A program made the position numbers and the translations under genes. From contig JAFYIK010000103.1 of NCBI GenBank assembly GCA_017538685.1, positions 1-25,926 of the forward strand: a stretch of DNA of 25,926 bases, written 5' to 3'. Of this stretch, positions 1 to 12,389 are shown one piece after another. The notes below the pieces were generated by a model. It was not told the DNA's origin, did no database searches, and saw only the letters and a program-made list of their open reading frames with translations. Position 1 is the stretch's first letter. Every line of letters begins with the position of its first letter. The DNA is from Bacteroidales bacterium. Its GTDB lineage: Bacteria > Bacteroidota > Bacteroidia > Bacteroidales > UBA932.

Positions 1-162
1 CAGAACGGTGCGTTCATTGCCACCCCACAGAGTGGTGAACATCGCCCAGGCGAATTTTGTCGTCAACTCAAGAACCATTTCCGGGTTCTTTTCAACTTCA
101 AGGTCTGTTTTAAAACGGATGTCATTGTCTCCGTACTGGAGAACTTCTAAGATCTTTTTCAT
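1..162 (-). CDS. Conserved-looking hypothetical protein, 5' part only
   Basis: The first 54 codons of a minus-strand gene that runs off the left edge. The protein begins MKKILEVLQYGDNDIRFKTD and continues through a Trp/Phe-rich stretch (KFAWAMFTTLWGGNE) to the window edge. There is no signal peptide or membrane segment in the visible part, and I cannot assign a family or function. The start is supported by a well-formed Bacteroidetes promoter 34 nt upstream (196-227) and by uninterrupted coding to position 1. A 15-nt stretch in codons 18-22 (97-111) is identical to part of an upstream palindrome at 256-270, which could be chance or could mark a shared binding sequence. Confidence 0.75.
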   Translation of the reverse strand, partial: MKKILEVLQYGDNDIRFKTDLEVEKNPEMVLELTTKFAWAMFTTLWGGNERTVL

Positions 163-195
163 AGCGTGAAAGTTTGGATTAATGATTTTTCGGAA

Positions 196-227
196 CAAAA
201 ATATAGAATTGTTCGGATGACGGCAAA
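196..227 (-). promoter_or_regulatory. Bacteroidetes-type promoter for the partial gene at 1-162
   Basis: Read on the minus strand there is TTTG (224-227), a 20-nt spacer, then TATTTTTG (196-203), which fits the TAnnTTTG -7 box. The predicted start of transcription lies about 30 nt before the ATG at 162. This is a motif match only. Confidence 0.6.
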
Positions 228-254
228 GAATAAGACGTAAATTTTGCTCTTTTT

Positions 255-289
255 GTTCAAGGTCTGTTTTTTAAGTGCGGACCTTGAAC
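255..289. repeat. 35-nt palindromic repeat, copy 1
   Basis: An inverted repeat with 10 perfectly paired bases at each end (GTTCAAGGTC at 255-264, GACCTTGAAC at 280-289). A T-G wobble and one more G-C pair extend it to 12 bp around an 11-nt loop. It has the same length and the same outer bases as the copy at 330-364. It lies upstream of the promoter of the partial gene and downstream of the rmlB terminator. It could be a protein-binding site, an RNA hairpin or a REP-like element. Confidence 0.7.
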
Positions 290-329
290 ATATCATCCAA
301 CTCTAGCAGCCCCTGAGCCCACTTTCTAT

Positions 330-364
330 GTTCAAGGTTTGACCGACAAAAACGGACCTTGAAC
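330..364. repeat. 35-nt palindromic repeat, copy 2
   Basis: Second copy of the palindrome, with ends GTTCAAGGT (330-338) and ACCTTGAAC (356-364). Two T-G wobbles and one G-C pair extend the stem to 12 bp. It starts 75 nt after copy 1. In both copies the non-Watson-Crick positions are T-G on the plus strand, so a plus-strand RNA would fold better than a minus-strand one. Confidence 0.7.
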
Positions 365-398
365 AAAACAGCCCCGGAAGAGCGAACTCCCCGGGGCT
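362..398 (-). terminator. Intrinsic terminator after rmlB
   Basis: On the minus strand, AGCCCCGG and CCGGGGCT (391-398 and 370-377 in plus coordinates) form an 8-bp GC-rich stem with a 13-nt loop, followed by TGTTTTGTTC. It starts 22 nt past the rmlB stop codon, as expected for the end of the TPR-yebC-rmlB unit. Confidence 0.75.
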
Positions 399-419
399 AA
401 TTGCTGAACGAAGGAAGGA

Positions 420-1553
420 TTACCTTCCCTTGTACATATCTTCGTAGTACTTCTGGTAGTCGCCGGAAGTGACGTTGTCCATCCAGGCCTGGTTGTCCAG
501 GTACCAGCGGACGGTCTTCTCGATGCCTTCCTCGAACTGGAGGGAAGGTTCCCAACCAAGTTCGCGCTGAAGCTTCGAGGAATCGATGGCGTAGCGGAGA
601 TCGTGCCCCGCGCGGTCCGTCACATAGGTGATGAGGTCCATATCGGCACCTTCCGGGCGGCCGAGAAGACGGTCGACGGTGTTGATAAGCACCTTGATGA
701 TGTCGATGTTCTTCCACTCGTTGAAGCCGCCGATGTTGTAGGTCTCGGCGATCTTACCCTGATGGAAGATGACGTCGATGGCCCTGGCGTGATCCTCGAC
801 GTAGAGCCAGTCGCGGACGTTCTCTCCCTTGCCGTAGACAGGAAGCGGCTTGCGATGCCTGATGTTGTTGATAAACAGAGGGATAAGTTTCTCCGGGAAC
901 TGGTAAGGGCCGTAATTGTTCGAGCAGTTGGTCACGATGGTCGGCATACCGAATGTGTCGTGGAACGCGCGGACAAAGTGGTCGGACGAAGCCTTGGCGG
1001 CGGAGTACGGAGAGTGCGGCTGGTATTTCAGGTCCTCCGTGAAGAACTTCTCGCCGTAGGCAAGATGGTGCTCCCCGGAAGAAGCCTTGGTGGTGAACGG
1101 AGGCTCGATTCCTTCCGGATGAGTCATCTCCAGCGCACCGTAGACCTCGTCGGTGCTGATGTGATAGAAGCGCTTGCCTTCCCACTCGCCGTTCCAGTAA
1201 GCCTTCGCGGCCTGCAAAAGCGACAGCGTACCCATCACATTGGTCTGCGCGAAAGTGAAAGGATCCTTGATCGAGCGGTCCACGTGCGATTCGGCGGCGA
1301 GATGGATAATGCCGTCCACGTGCTCTTCCTGCATCAGCTTCAGAACGCCCTCGAAGTCGCAGATGTCCATCTTGACAAAACGATAGTTGGGCTTGTCTTC
1401 AATGTCGCGCAGATTCGCAAGGTTACCGGCATAAGTGAGTTTGTCCAGGTTGATGATCCTGTACTCCGGATATTTGTTCACGAAAAGGCGGACGACGTGA
1501 GAGCCGATGAATCCGGCTCCACCGGTGATTATTAAGCTTCTTTTGTACTGCAT
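420..1553 (-). CDS. rmlB: dTDP-glucose 4,6-dehydratase
   Basis: Converts dTDP-D-glucose to dTDP-4-keto-6-deoxy-D-glucose with bound NAD+, the second step of dTDP-rhamnose and related dTDP-sugar synthesis, in the cytoplasm. The 377-aa protein is a short-chain dehydrogenase/reductase of the extended class. It has a Rossmann NAD site GGAGFIG (11-17), the catalytic TDE triad (134-136) in ISTDEVYGA, and the active-site YSAAK (Tyr183, Lys187). It is slightly longer than the usual 350-360 aa because of extra residues around 150-177, ahead of the YxxxK motif. No rmlA, rmlC or rmlD lies in the window, so the partner genes must be elsewhere. It follows yebC by 24 nt, with a terminator-like hairpin in between. 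The symbol rfbB is a synonym. Confidence 0.95.
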   Translation of the reverse strand: MQYKRSLIITGGAGFIGSHVVRLFVNKYPEYRIINLDKLTYAGNLANLRDIEDKPNYRFVKMDICDFEGVLKLMQEEHVDGIIHLAAESHVDRSIKDPFTFAQTNVMGTLSLLQAAKAYWNGEWEGKRFYHISTDEVYGALEMTHPEGIEPPFTTKASSGEHHLAYGEKFFTEDLKYQPHSPYSAAKASSDHFVRAFHDTFGMPTIVTNCSNNYGPYQFPEKLIPLFINNIRHRKPLPVYGKGENVRDWLYVEDHARAIDVIFHQGKIAETYNIGGFNEWKNIDIIKVLINTVDRLLGRPEGADMDLITYVTDRAGHDLRYAIDSSKLQRELGWEPSLQFEEGIEKTVRWYLDNQAWMDNVTSGDYQKYYEDMYKGR

Positions 1554-1565
1554 ACGGGTTATAAC

Positions 1566-1595
1566 TAAAAAACCGGCCTATTCGTCAGCCGGTTT
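1566..1595 (-). terminator. Terminator-like hairpin across the yebC stop, just before rmlB
   Basis: Minus-strand AAACCGGC and GCCGGTTT pair around a 10-nt loop and are followed by a run of T (1566-1571). The yebC stop codon TAG sits at the end of the loop. Only about 12 nt separate the T-run from the rmlB ATG and no TAnnTTTG box lies there, so rmlB transcription probably depends on read-through or on a promoter inside yebC. Confidence 0.65.
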
Positions 1596-2330
1596 CATTG
1601 TTGTGTAGACGTTGGTGACATCCTCGTCGTCCTCAAGCAGGCCCGTGAGCTTCTCGAGGGTCGCGCGCTGCTCGGGAGTGACATCCTTCAGATCCACGTT
1701 CGGGATCTGCTCGAAGCCTCCGGAGATGAGCTCGAAGCCGTTCTCCTCTATGTACTTCTGGATGGCTCCGTAGGAGGTGGGCTCGCCGTAGATGCAGATG
1801 ACCTTCGTTTCGTTGTCGTCTTTGTCCACCTCGGTCTGCTCGAAGAGTTCCTCCACGCCGTAGTCGATAAGCTCAAGCTCGAGTTCCTCGAGGTCCAGGC
1901 CGTCTTTCTCCTTCACGCGGAAGGTGCACTTGCGGTCGAACATAAAGGCGACGCTGCCGTTCGTTCCGAGCGAACCGCCGCATTTGTTGAAATAGCTGCG
2001 GACATTCGCCACGGTACGGGTGTTGTTGTCAGTCGCGGTCTCTACCAGATAAGCGATGCCGAAAGGACCGAAGCCTTCGTAGATTATCTCCTTGAAGTCT
2101 CCCTGCTTGCTTTCGGTGGCCTTCTTGATAGCCCTTTCGATATTCTCCTTAGGCATCTGCTCCGAACGGGCCTCTGCCATAAGGGCGCGAAGACGAGGGT
2201 TACCGGTTACGTCCGGACCTCCCTGCTTCACTGCGATGGTGATTTCCTTTCCAAGTTTGGTGAAGGTGCGGGCCATATGTCCCCACCTCTTCAGTTTACG
2301 CTCCTTACGGAACTCAAACGCTCTTCCCAT
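1578..2330 (-). CDS. YebC/PmpR-family protein (TACO1-like)
   Basis: A 250-aa member of the YebC/PmpR/TACO1 family, first described as DNA-binding transcriptional regulators and more recently tied to relief of ribosome stalling. The N-terminus MGRAFEFRKERKLKRWGHMA fits the family form (MGR-F or MAGHSKW, then a basic stretch). The conserved LRALMAEARSEQMPKENIERAIKKA (about 48-72) and YEGFGPFGIAYLVE segments follow, then the two C-terminal domains. An acidic patch (EDDEDV) lies near the end. The chosen start is the first ATG of the conserved N-terminus and lies 5 nt from the preceding TPR gene stop, so the two are likely cotranscribed. Which of the two proposed family roles applies cannot be decided from sequence. 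Confidence 0.93.
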   Translation of the reverse strand: MGRAFEFRKERKLKRWGHMARTFTKLGKEITIAVKQGGPDVTGNPRLRALMAEARSEQMPKENIERAIKKATESKQGDFKEIIYEGFGPFGIAYLVETATDNNTRTVANVRSYFNKCGGSLGTNGSVAFMFDRKCTFRVKEKDGLDLEELELELIDYGVEELFEQTEVDKDDNETKVICIYGEPTSYGAIQKYIEENGFELISGGFEQIPNVDLKDVTPEQRATLEKLTGLLEDDEDVTNVYTTMKPADE

Positions 2331-2335
2331 AGAAC

Positions 2336-3007
2336 TTATTTTGCGAGGTTGATGTACTTGTCGATCTCATATCCCTCGATGCTCTGGGGATATTTGTCCT
2401 TCACGGTCTCGAATGCCTGAAGGGCCTTGGCGTTCTCTCCGAGCTGGAGGTACACCTGGCCGGCCTTCACCAGATAGGCGGCGGCAAACATATTGTCGGC
2501 CTTGGCTGCTGCCTGCTCATAAAGCTTCACTGCCTTTGCGTAATCCTCGAGAGCTGAATAGCAGTCTCCCTGGAGGGCAAGGGCGCGGGCGGCGAGGATG
2601 GCATCCTTTCCGTTGTACTTCTTGAGATAAGAGAGAGCCTCCTCCCAGTTGCCGAGCTGCGCGTTGCAGGCGCCGGCATAGAGATAGACGGCCTTTCCGG
2701 CCTTTGCGCCGTATTCGTCGATGATCTGCGCGAAGCCGAGGACATTGCCGTCGCCGTTGAGCGCGAGCTCGAACTCACCCTGCTGGAAATTCATCTCTGC
2801 GGGGAAAGCAGCCTCCTGAGCCTCCTGAGCTGCGGGAGCGTAGATGAACTTGCTGTATCCGAGTATCAGCAGACCGACTGCGAGAACGCAGATGATAATG
2901 CCCCAAAGGGTCTTCTTATGCTCATTGTAAAACACTTCCGCCTGCGAGATGGTGGCGGCCATTTCCTCTTTCTGGAGTTTATCCTCCTTGATGTTTGCTT
3001 TTGCCAT
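2336..3007 (-). CDS. Membrane-anchored tetratricopeptide protein (YfgM-like layout)
   Basis: A 223-aa protein with a short charged cytoplasmic N-terminus (1-32), one transmembrane helix (about 33-51, WGIIICVLAVGLLILGY) and a periplasmic part made of TPR-like helices. The clearest repeats are around 130-205 (AARALALQGDCYSALEDYAKAVKLYEQA and AYLVKAGQVYLQLGENAKALQAFETV). This layout resembles YfgM, a SecYEG-associated protein with an N-terminal anchor and periplasmic TPRs. The similarity is architectural, and identity with YfgM is inference. It is first in a minus-strand unit with yebC and rmlB and has its own promoter (3041-3071). Confidence 0.85.
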   Translation of the reverse strand: MAKANIKEDKLQKEEMAATISQAEVFYNEHKKTLWGIIICVLAVGLLILGYSKFIYAPAAQEAQEAAFPAEMNFQQGEFELALNGDGNVLGFAQIIDEYGAKAGKAVYLYAGACNAQLGNWEEALSYLKKYNGKDAILAARALALQGDCYSALEDYAKAVKLYEQAAAKADNMFAAAYLVKAGQVYLQLGENAKALQAFETVKDKYPQSIEGYEIDKYINLAK

Positions 3008-3040
3008 ATTGTTGTTTCTTAATTTTCTTTATTGAGCCGA

Positions 3041-3071
3041 CAAAAATACGGATTTCTGAGAAATTTTGCAA
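3041..3071 (-). promoter_or_regulatory. Promoter of the TPR-yebC-rmlB unit
   Basis: On the minus strand: TTG (3069-3071), a 20-nt spacer, then TATTTTTG (3041-3048). The -33 TTG is back to back with the TTG of the divergent plus-strand promoter, the two forming TTGCAA at 3066-3071. Confidence 0.7.
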
Positions 3072-3095
3072 TACGGGCACAATTTGATATATTTG
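3064..3095 (+). promoter_or_regulatory. Promoter of the S41 protease gene cluster
   Basis: TTTTG (3064-3068), a 19-nt spacer and TATATTTG (3088-3095) match the Bacteroidetes consensus. The predicted leader before the ATG at 3124 is about 25 nt. Confidence 0.75.
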
Positions 3096-3123
3096 TAAAA
3101 CTGGAAACGAAAACACATAATAT

Positions 3124-6100
3124 ATGAAACGCGTATTCACATTTATCGCAGCCGTGCTCGTCTCCGCGGCTATGTTCGCACAGGACAATCCCCTCTGGCT
3201 CCGCAAGAGCGCCATCTCCCCCGACGGCAACACCATAGCCTTCAGTTATCAGGGAGACATCTTCACAGTGCCAAGCTCCGGCGGAGAGGCCAGGCAGATT
3301 ACGGCAAACTCCGCTTACGACTCGGATCCCATCTGGACTCCGGACGGAAAGCAGATAGTGTTCAGTTCCGTGCGCGAACTCTCGAAGGACATATGGATTG
3401 TTCCCGCCGTCGGCGGCCAGGCGAAACGCCTGACCACCTACCCCGGCGCCGAGACTCCCCTGACGGTTTCCGAAGACGGCCTTGTGTACTTCTCTTCGGC
3501 CATCCAGCCGGATCCCTCGTTCGACGACTTCCCCGGCAATCCCCAGGTGTACACGATCAGCCTTAAGAACGGCAAGATCAGCCTTTTCAGCCCCATCACG
3601 ATGAGCGCTATGTCGGTCAACTCGAACGGCATCGTCCTTTACGAAGATTACAAAGGCTACGAGGATCCCCTCCGCAAGCACCACACCTCGTCCGTCACGC
3701 GCGACATATGGAAATATCTCCCCAGGAAGAACCAGTACCAGAAGCTGACCTCCTTCGAGGGCGAAGACCGCAACCCCGTGTTCACGAGGGACGGCCGCGA
3801 GTTCTACTATCTGAGCGAGAAGGGCGGCACCTTCAACGTCTGGCACGCCGTCCTCTCCGCCCCCGACGCCGCGGACCAGATCACCAACTTCCAGACCCAT
3901 CCGGTGAGGAACCTGTCCGTCTCGCAGACCGGCCTGCTCGCATTCTCCTATAACGGCGAACTGTACACCTGCCTCCCCGGCCAGCAGCCCGCCAAGGTCG
4001 CCATCACCATCCGCAAAGACTCGAACGAGCGCGAGAAGATCCTCAGGAGCATCTCCGACGGCGCGACAGACCTCGCGGTCAGCCCGAACGGCAAGGAGAT
4101 AGCGCTGGTCGCCCACGGCGACGTGTACGTGGTGGCGCCCGAGCAGAAGACCGCCCGCCGCATCACCAACACCGCCGAGCAGGAGCGCGGGGTGAGCTTC
4201 GGCGAGGAGGGCAAGTCGCTCTACTATGCCGCCGAGCGCGACGGCGAATGGGCCATCTGGAAGACAGAGCTCGTCCGCAAGGAAGACAAATACTTCACCT
4301 TCAGCTATGAAACGAAGGAAACCAGGGTGACCAAGAAAGGCCAGACCTGCTTCCAGCCCCAGGTATCCCCCGACGGCAAGTGGGTGGCTTTCCTGCGCGA
4401 CCGCACCGAGCTCGTGATCAGGAGCACGAGCGGCAGCAAGGAAAAATCGCTCCTCAAGGGCGCCAACTACTCCTATCAGGACGGCGACCAGGAGTTCGAG
4501 TGGAGCCCTGACAGCCGTTTCATCCTGGTCAACTATGAAGCCGACGGCGGCTGGAACAACAGCGACGTGGCTATGGTCGACATCGAGAGCGGCAAGGTCA
4601 CGGACCTCACCCGCAGCGGTTATTCGGACGGCTCGTTCCGCTGGGCGCTCGGCGGCAAGGCGATGACCTGGATGTCGGACAAACTGGGATACAGAAGCCA
4701 CGGAAGCTGGGGCTCCGAAGGAGACATCTTCGTGATGTTCTTCGATCCGAAGACCCTTCTCGAATTCACCCGCAGCAAGGAAGAAGACAGCATTGCGAAG
4801 CTCCTCGCCCCGGACGACAAGAAAGACGGCAAGAAGAATTCCAAGAAAGACCCCAAGAAGGAAGAGAAGAAAGACAGCACCAAGGTGGAGAAGGAGAATC
4901 CCTTCAATCCCGACCTTGAGAATCTCGAGGACAAATACATCCGCCTTACCCCCTTCTCCGGCAACTACGGAGACTATTACCTCACCGAGGACGGCTCGAA
5001 GCTCTACTTCGTGCGCCGCGGCGACAAAGGCAGGGATCTCTGCTGCCTGGACGTGAAGGAGCGTGAAATCAAGGTCGTCAGGCCCGGCGCCGGCGGCCGC
5101 CTGTATCCGAGCAAGGACGGCAAGACCATCTATATCCTCGGCCGTGGAATCAGCAAGCTCAGCACCCAGGGCGACAAAGTGGAGCCCGTCAGCTTCCGCA
5201 GCGAGTTCGAATACAAACCTGCCGAGGAGCGCGCCTACATCTTCAACCACGCCTGGAAGCAGGTGGATGAAAAGTTCTACGACACGAACATCCACGGCCT
5301 CGACTGGGCTGCGATGAAGGCCAACTACGAAAAATTCCTCCCTTACATAACCAACAACTACGATTTCCAGGATCTCCTGAGCGAAATGCTCGGCGAGCTC
5401 AATGCCTCCCACACCGGAGCGCGCTACCGTCCCGGTTCGCAGGTGAACGTCGGACACCTCGGAGTGCTCTTCGATATGCAATACAAGGGCAAGGGCCTCT
5501 CGATAGCGGAGATCCTCCCCGGCAGCGTGCTCGCGATCGCCGATCCTGAGATCAAAGCCGGCGACGTAATCCTCGCGGTGGACGGCCAGGAAATCGAAGA
5601 AGGCACGCCGTGGTACGACGTGCTGGCGAACAAAGCCGGCGACCGACTCCTCTTCAAGGTGAAGAAGAACAAACCCAAGGCGGAGGTCGAAATCTTCGTC
5701 ACCCCCACCAGGTCCGACGCCGACGGCCTTTACAAGAGGTGGGTCCGCCAGCGCGAGCAGATGGTCCAGAAGCTCTCCAACGGACGCGTGGGCTATGTCC
5801 ACGTAGAAGGTATGGACTCGCAGAGTTTCCGCGAGGTCTATTCTAACGCCCTCGGAAAATACCGCACCTGCGAAGCGCTCATCGTGGACACACGCCACAA
5901 CGGCGGCGGATGGCTGCACGACGACCTGGCCACCTTCCTCTCCGGCAAGGCGTACCTGGATTTCCGTCCCCGCGGCCAGTACATCGGCACGGAGCCTTTC
6001 AACAAGTGGAACAAACCCAGCTGCGTGCTCATCGGCGAGGATAACTATTCCGATGCCTGCGGCTTCCCTTACGTCTACAAATCCCTCGGCCTCGGCAAGC

Positions 6101-6354
6101 TCATCGGAGCCCCCGTGCCCGGTACGATGACGGCAGTTTGGTGGGAGTATCAGATCGACCAGACCCTGGTCTTCGGCATCCCTCAGGTCACAAGCTGGGG
6201 CCTCGCCGAGAACAGGCCGCTGGAGAATCTCCAGATCGAACCCGACATCCTAGTGTACAATACCCCTGAAAGCCTTATCAAGGGGCAGGACCTCCAGCTC
6301 GAAGCTGCGGTCGCAGAAATGCTCCTCCAGTTAGATGGAAACAAGAAGAAGTAA
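3124..6354 (+). CDS. Tricorn-like S41 peptidase, exported
   Basis: A 1076-aa exported serine protease. Residues 1-19 form a signal peptide ending in AMFA before QDNP. Beta-propeller repeats of the PD40 type follow (SPDGNTIAF, TPDGKQIVF, SPNGKEIALVA, SPDGKWVAFLR, SPDSRFILV). A very Lys/Asp/Glu-rich linker lies at about 562-596. Then come a C1-like helical domain (about 690-765), a PDZ domain (about 774-860) and the S41 core. The catalytic residues by Tricorn analogy are His763 (in NASHTGAR), Ser976-Asp977 (in NYSDACG) and Glu1034 (in LENLQIEPDI). Tricorn proteases cut oligopeptides that enter through the propellers, and the signal peptide puts this one in the periplasm. It opens the plus-strand cluster, and its last 20 nt overlap the next gene. 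Confidence 0.92.
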   Translation: MKRVFTFIAAVLVSAAMFAQDNPLWLRKSAISPDGNTIAFSYQGDIFTVPSSGGEARQITANSAYDSDPIWTPDGKQIVFSSVRELSKDIWIVPAVGGQAKRLTTYPGAETPLTVSEDGLVYFSSAIQPDPSFDDFPGNPQVYTISLKNGKISLFSPITMSAMSVNSNGIVLYEDYKGYEDPLRKHHTSSVTRDIWKYLPRKNQYQKLTSFEGEDRNPVFTRDGREFYYLSEKGGTFNVWHAVLSAPDAADQITNFQTHPVRNLSVSQTGLLAFSYNGELYTCLPGQQPAKVAITIRKDSNEREKILRSISDGATDLAVSPNGKEIALVAHGDVYVVAPEQKTARRITNTAEQERGVSFGEEGKSLYYAAERDGEWAIWKTELVRKEDKYFTFSYETKETRVTKKGQTCFQPQVSPDGKWVAFLRDRTELVIRSTSGSKEKSLLKGANYSYQDGDQEFEWSPDSRFILVNYEADGGWNNSDVAMVDIESGKVTDLTRSGYSDGSFRWALGGKAMTWMSDKLGYRSHGSWGSEGDIFVMFFDPKTLLEFTRSKEEDSIAKLLAPDDKKDGKKNSKKDPKKEEKKDSTKVEKENPFNPDLENLEDKYIRLTPFSGNYGDYYLTEDGSKLYFVRRGDKGRDLCCLDVKEREIKVVRPGAGGRLYPSKDGKTIYILGRGISKLSTQGDKVEPVSFRSEFEYKPAEERAYIFNHAWKQVDEKFYDTNIHGLDWAAMKANYEKFLPYITNNYDFQDLLSEMLGELNASHTGARYRPGSQVNVGHLGVLFDMQYKGKGLSIAEILPGSVLAIADPEIKAGDVILAVDGQEIEEGTPWYDVLANKAGDRLLFKVKKNKPKAEVEIFVTPTRSDADGLYKRWVRQREQMVQKLSNGRVGYVHVEGMDSQSFREVYSNALGKYRTCEALIVDTRHNGGGWLHDDLATFLSGKAYLDFRPRGQYIGTEPFNKWNKPSCVLIGEDNYSDACGFPYVYKSLGLGKLIGAPVPGTMTAVWWEYQIDQTLVFGIPQVTSWGLAENRPLENLQIEPDILVYNTPESLIKGQDLQLEAAVAEMLLQLDGNKKK

Positions 6355-7056
6355 ATTAGTAATAATTCCGACCTACAACGAGATCGAAAACGTCGAGAAT
6401 ATAATCCGCGCCGTTTTCGACCTCGAGGGCGGCTATCATATCCTCATTATCGACGACGCATCCCCGGACGGACCGGCCGAGGCAGTAAAACGCCTGCAGA
6501 CTGAGTTCCCCGACAGGCTTTCCCTGATGCAGCGCTCCGGCAAGCTCGGCCTGGGCACGGCCTACATAGCCGGCTTCAAATGGGCCCTGGAGAAGGGCTA
6601 TGACTACGTCTTCGAGATGGACGCCGACTTCTCCCACGACCCCGGCGACCTCCCCCGCCTTCTCGCGGCCTGCGAGGAGGGTGGCGCGGACCTCGCCATC
6701 GGCTCGCGCTATGCGGACGGAGTGAGCGTGGTGAACTGGCCTATCAGCCGCATCATTATGTCTTACTACGCATCGGTGTACACCCGCACTATGCTCGGCA
6801 CGAAGATCAAGGACAGCACGGCAGGCTTTGTCTGCTACTCCAGGAAGGTGCTCGAGGGCATAGACCTGGACGCCGTCCGTATGAAAGGCTACGGCTTCCA
6901 GATCGAGATGAAATACACCGCCGTGCGCAAGGGTTTCAAGGTCGCCGAGGTGCCCGTCATATTCGTGAACCGCAAGGCCGGGACTTCAAAGATGTCCGGC
7001 AGCATATTCGGTGAGGCATTCTGGGGCGTCATAGGCCTCAGGTTCCGCAGATTCTG

Positions 7057-7057
<1 letters not shown>
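6335..7057 (+). CDS. GT2 polyprenol-phosphate mannosyltransferase (DPM1-like)
   Basis: A 240-aa family-2 glycosyltransferase close to dolichol/polyprenol monophosphomannose synthases, which move mannose from GDP-mannose to a polyprenyl phosphate at the inner face of the membrane. It shows VIIPTYNEIENVENII near the start, IIDDASPDG (about 38-46), the metal-binding DAD (96-98) in FEMDADFSHDP, and the late NRKAGTSKMSG segment typical of the family. No C-terminal membrane helices follow, as in the short soluble DPM1 class. The ATG lies inside the end of the S41 gene in another frame (20-nt overlap). No later in-frame ATG would keep the first strand of the fold. The donor sugar is assumed from the family and could differ. 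Confidence 0.9.
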
Positions 7058-12248
<5,191 letters not shown>

Positions 12249-12259
12249 AAGATTTTTTC

Positions 12260-12267
12260 TATCTTTG
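12260..12267 (+). promoter_or_regulatory. Candidate -7 box of the tRNA-Thr gene
   Basis: TATCTTTG matches TAnnTTTG and ends 9 nt before the tRNA. No clear TTG lies at the -33 distance, where the end of the beta-galactosidase gene lies. Confidence 0.5.
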
Positions 12268-12276
12268 CGCTCCCAA

Positions 12277-12349
12277 GCCACATTAGCTCAGTTGGTAGAG
12301 CATCGCATTCGTAACGCGAAGGTCAACAGTTCAAGCCTGTTATGTGGCT
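12277..12349 (+). tRNA. tRNA-Thr, anticodon CGU
   Basis: A complete 73-nt cloverleaf. The acceptor stem GCCACAT/ATGTGGC pairs perfectly, the D stem is GCTC/GAGC, the anticodon loop is TTCGTAA (anticodon CGT), and the T stem AACAG/CTGTT encloses TTCAAGC. It would read ACG (Thr). The discriminator base is T and CCA is not encoded. One oddity is that the last pair of the anticodon stem (positions 31-39) is an A-C mismatch next to the loop. A terminator follows directly. Confidence 0.95.
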
Positions 12350-12357
12350 CGAAAAAT

Positions 12358-12389
12358 GGCCGCCCTCGACTCGATGGGCGGTCTTTTTT
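12358..12389 (+). terminator. Intrinsic terminator after tRNA-Thr
   Basis: GGCCGCCC (12358-12365) pairs with GGGCGGTC (12376-12383), with one G-T wobble, around a 10-nt loop. The hairpin runs into a T tract (12383-12389). Confidence 0.8.

Noticed and set aside
603..1535. Plus-strand open frame opposite rmlB
   Set aside because: The rmlB frame carries the NAD site and catalytic residues. The antisense translation has no family features.
3019..5919. Open frame of 966 codons on the minus strand opposite the S41 gene
   Set aside because: It is the antisense reading of a GC-rich coding sequence. The translation is low-complexity (Val, Ala, Glu, His rich) with no motif, and it runs across the divergent promoters.
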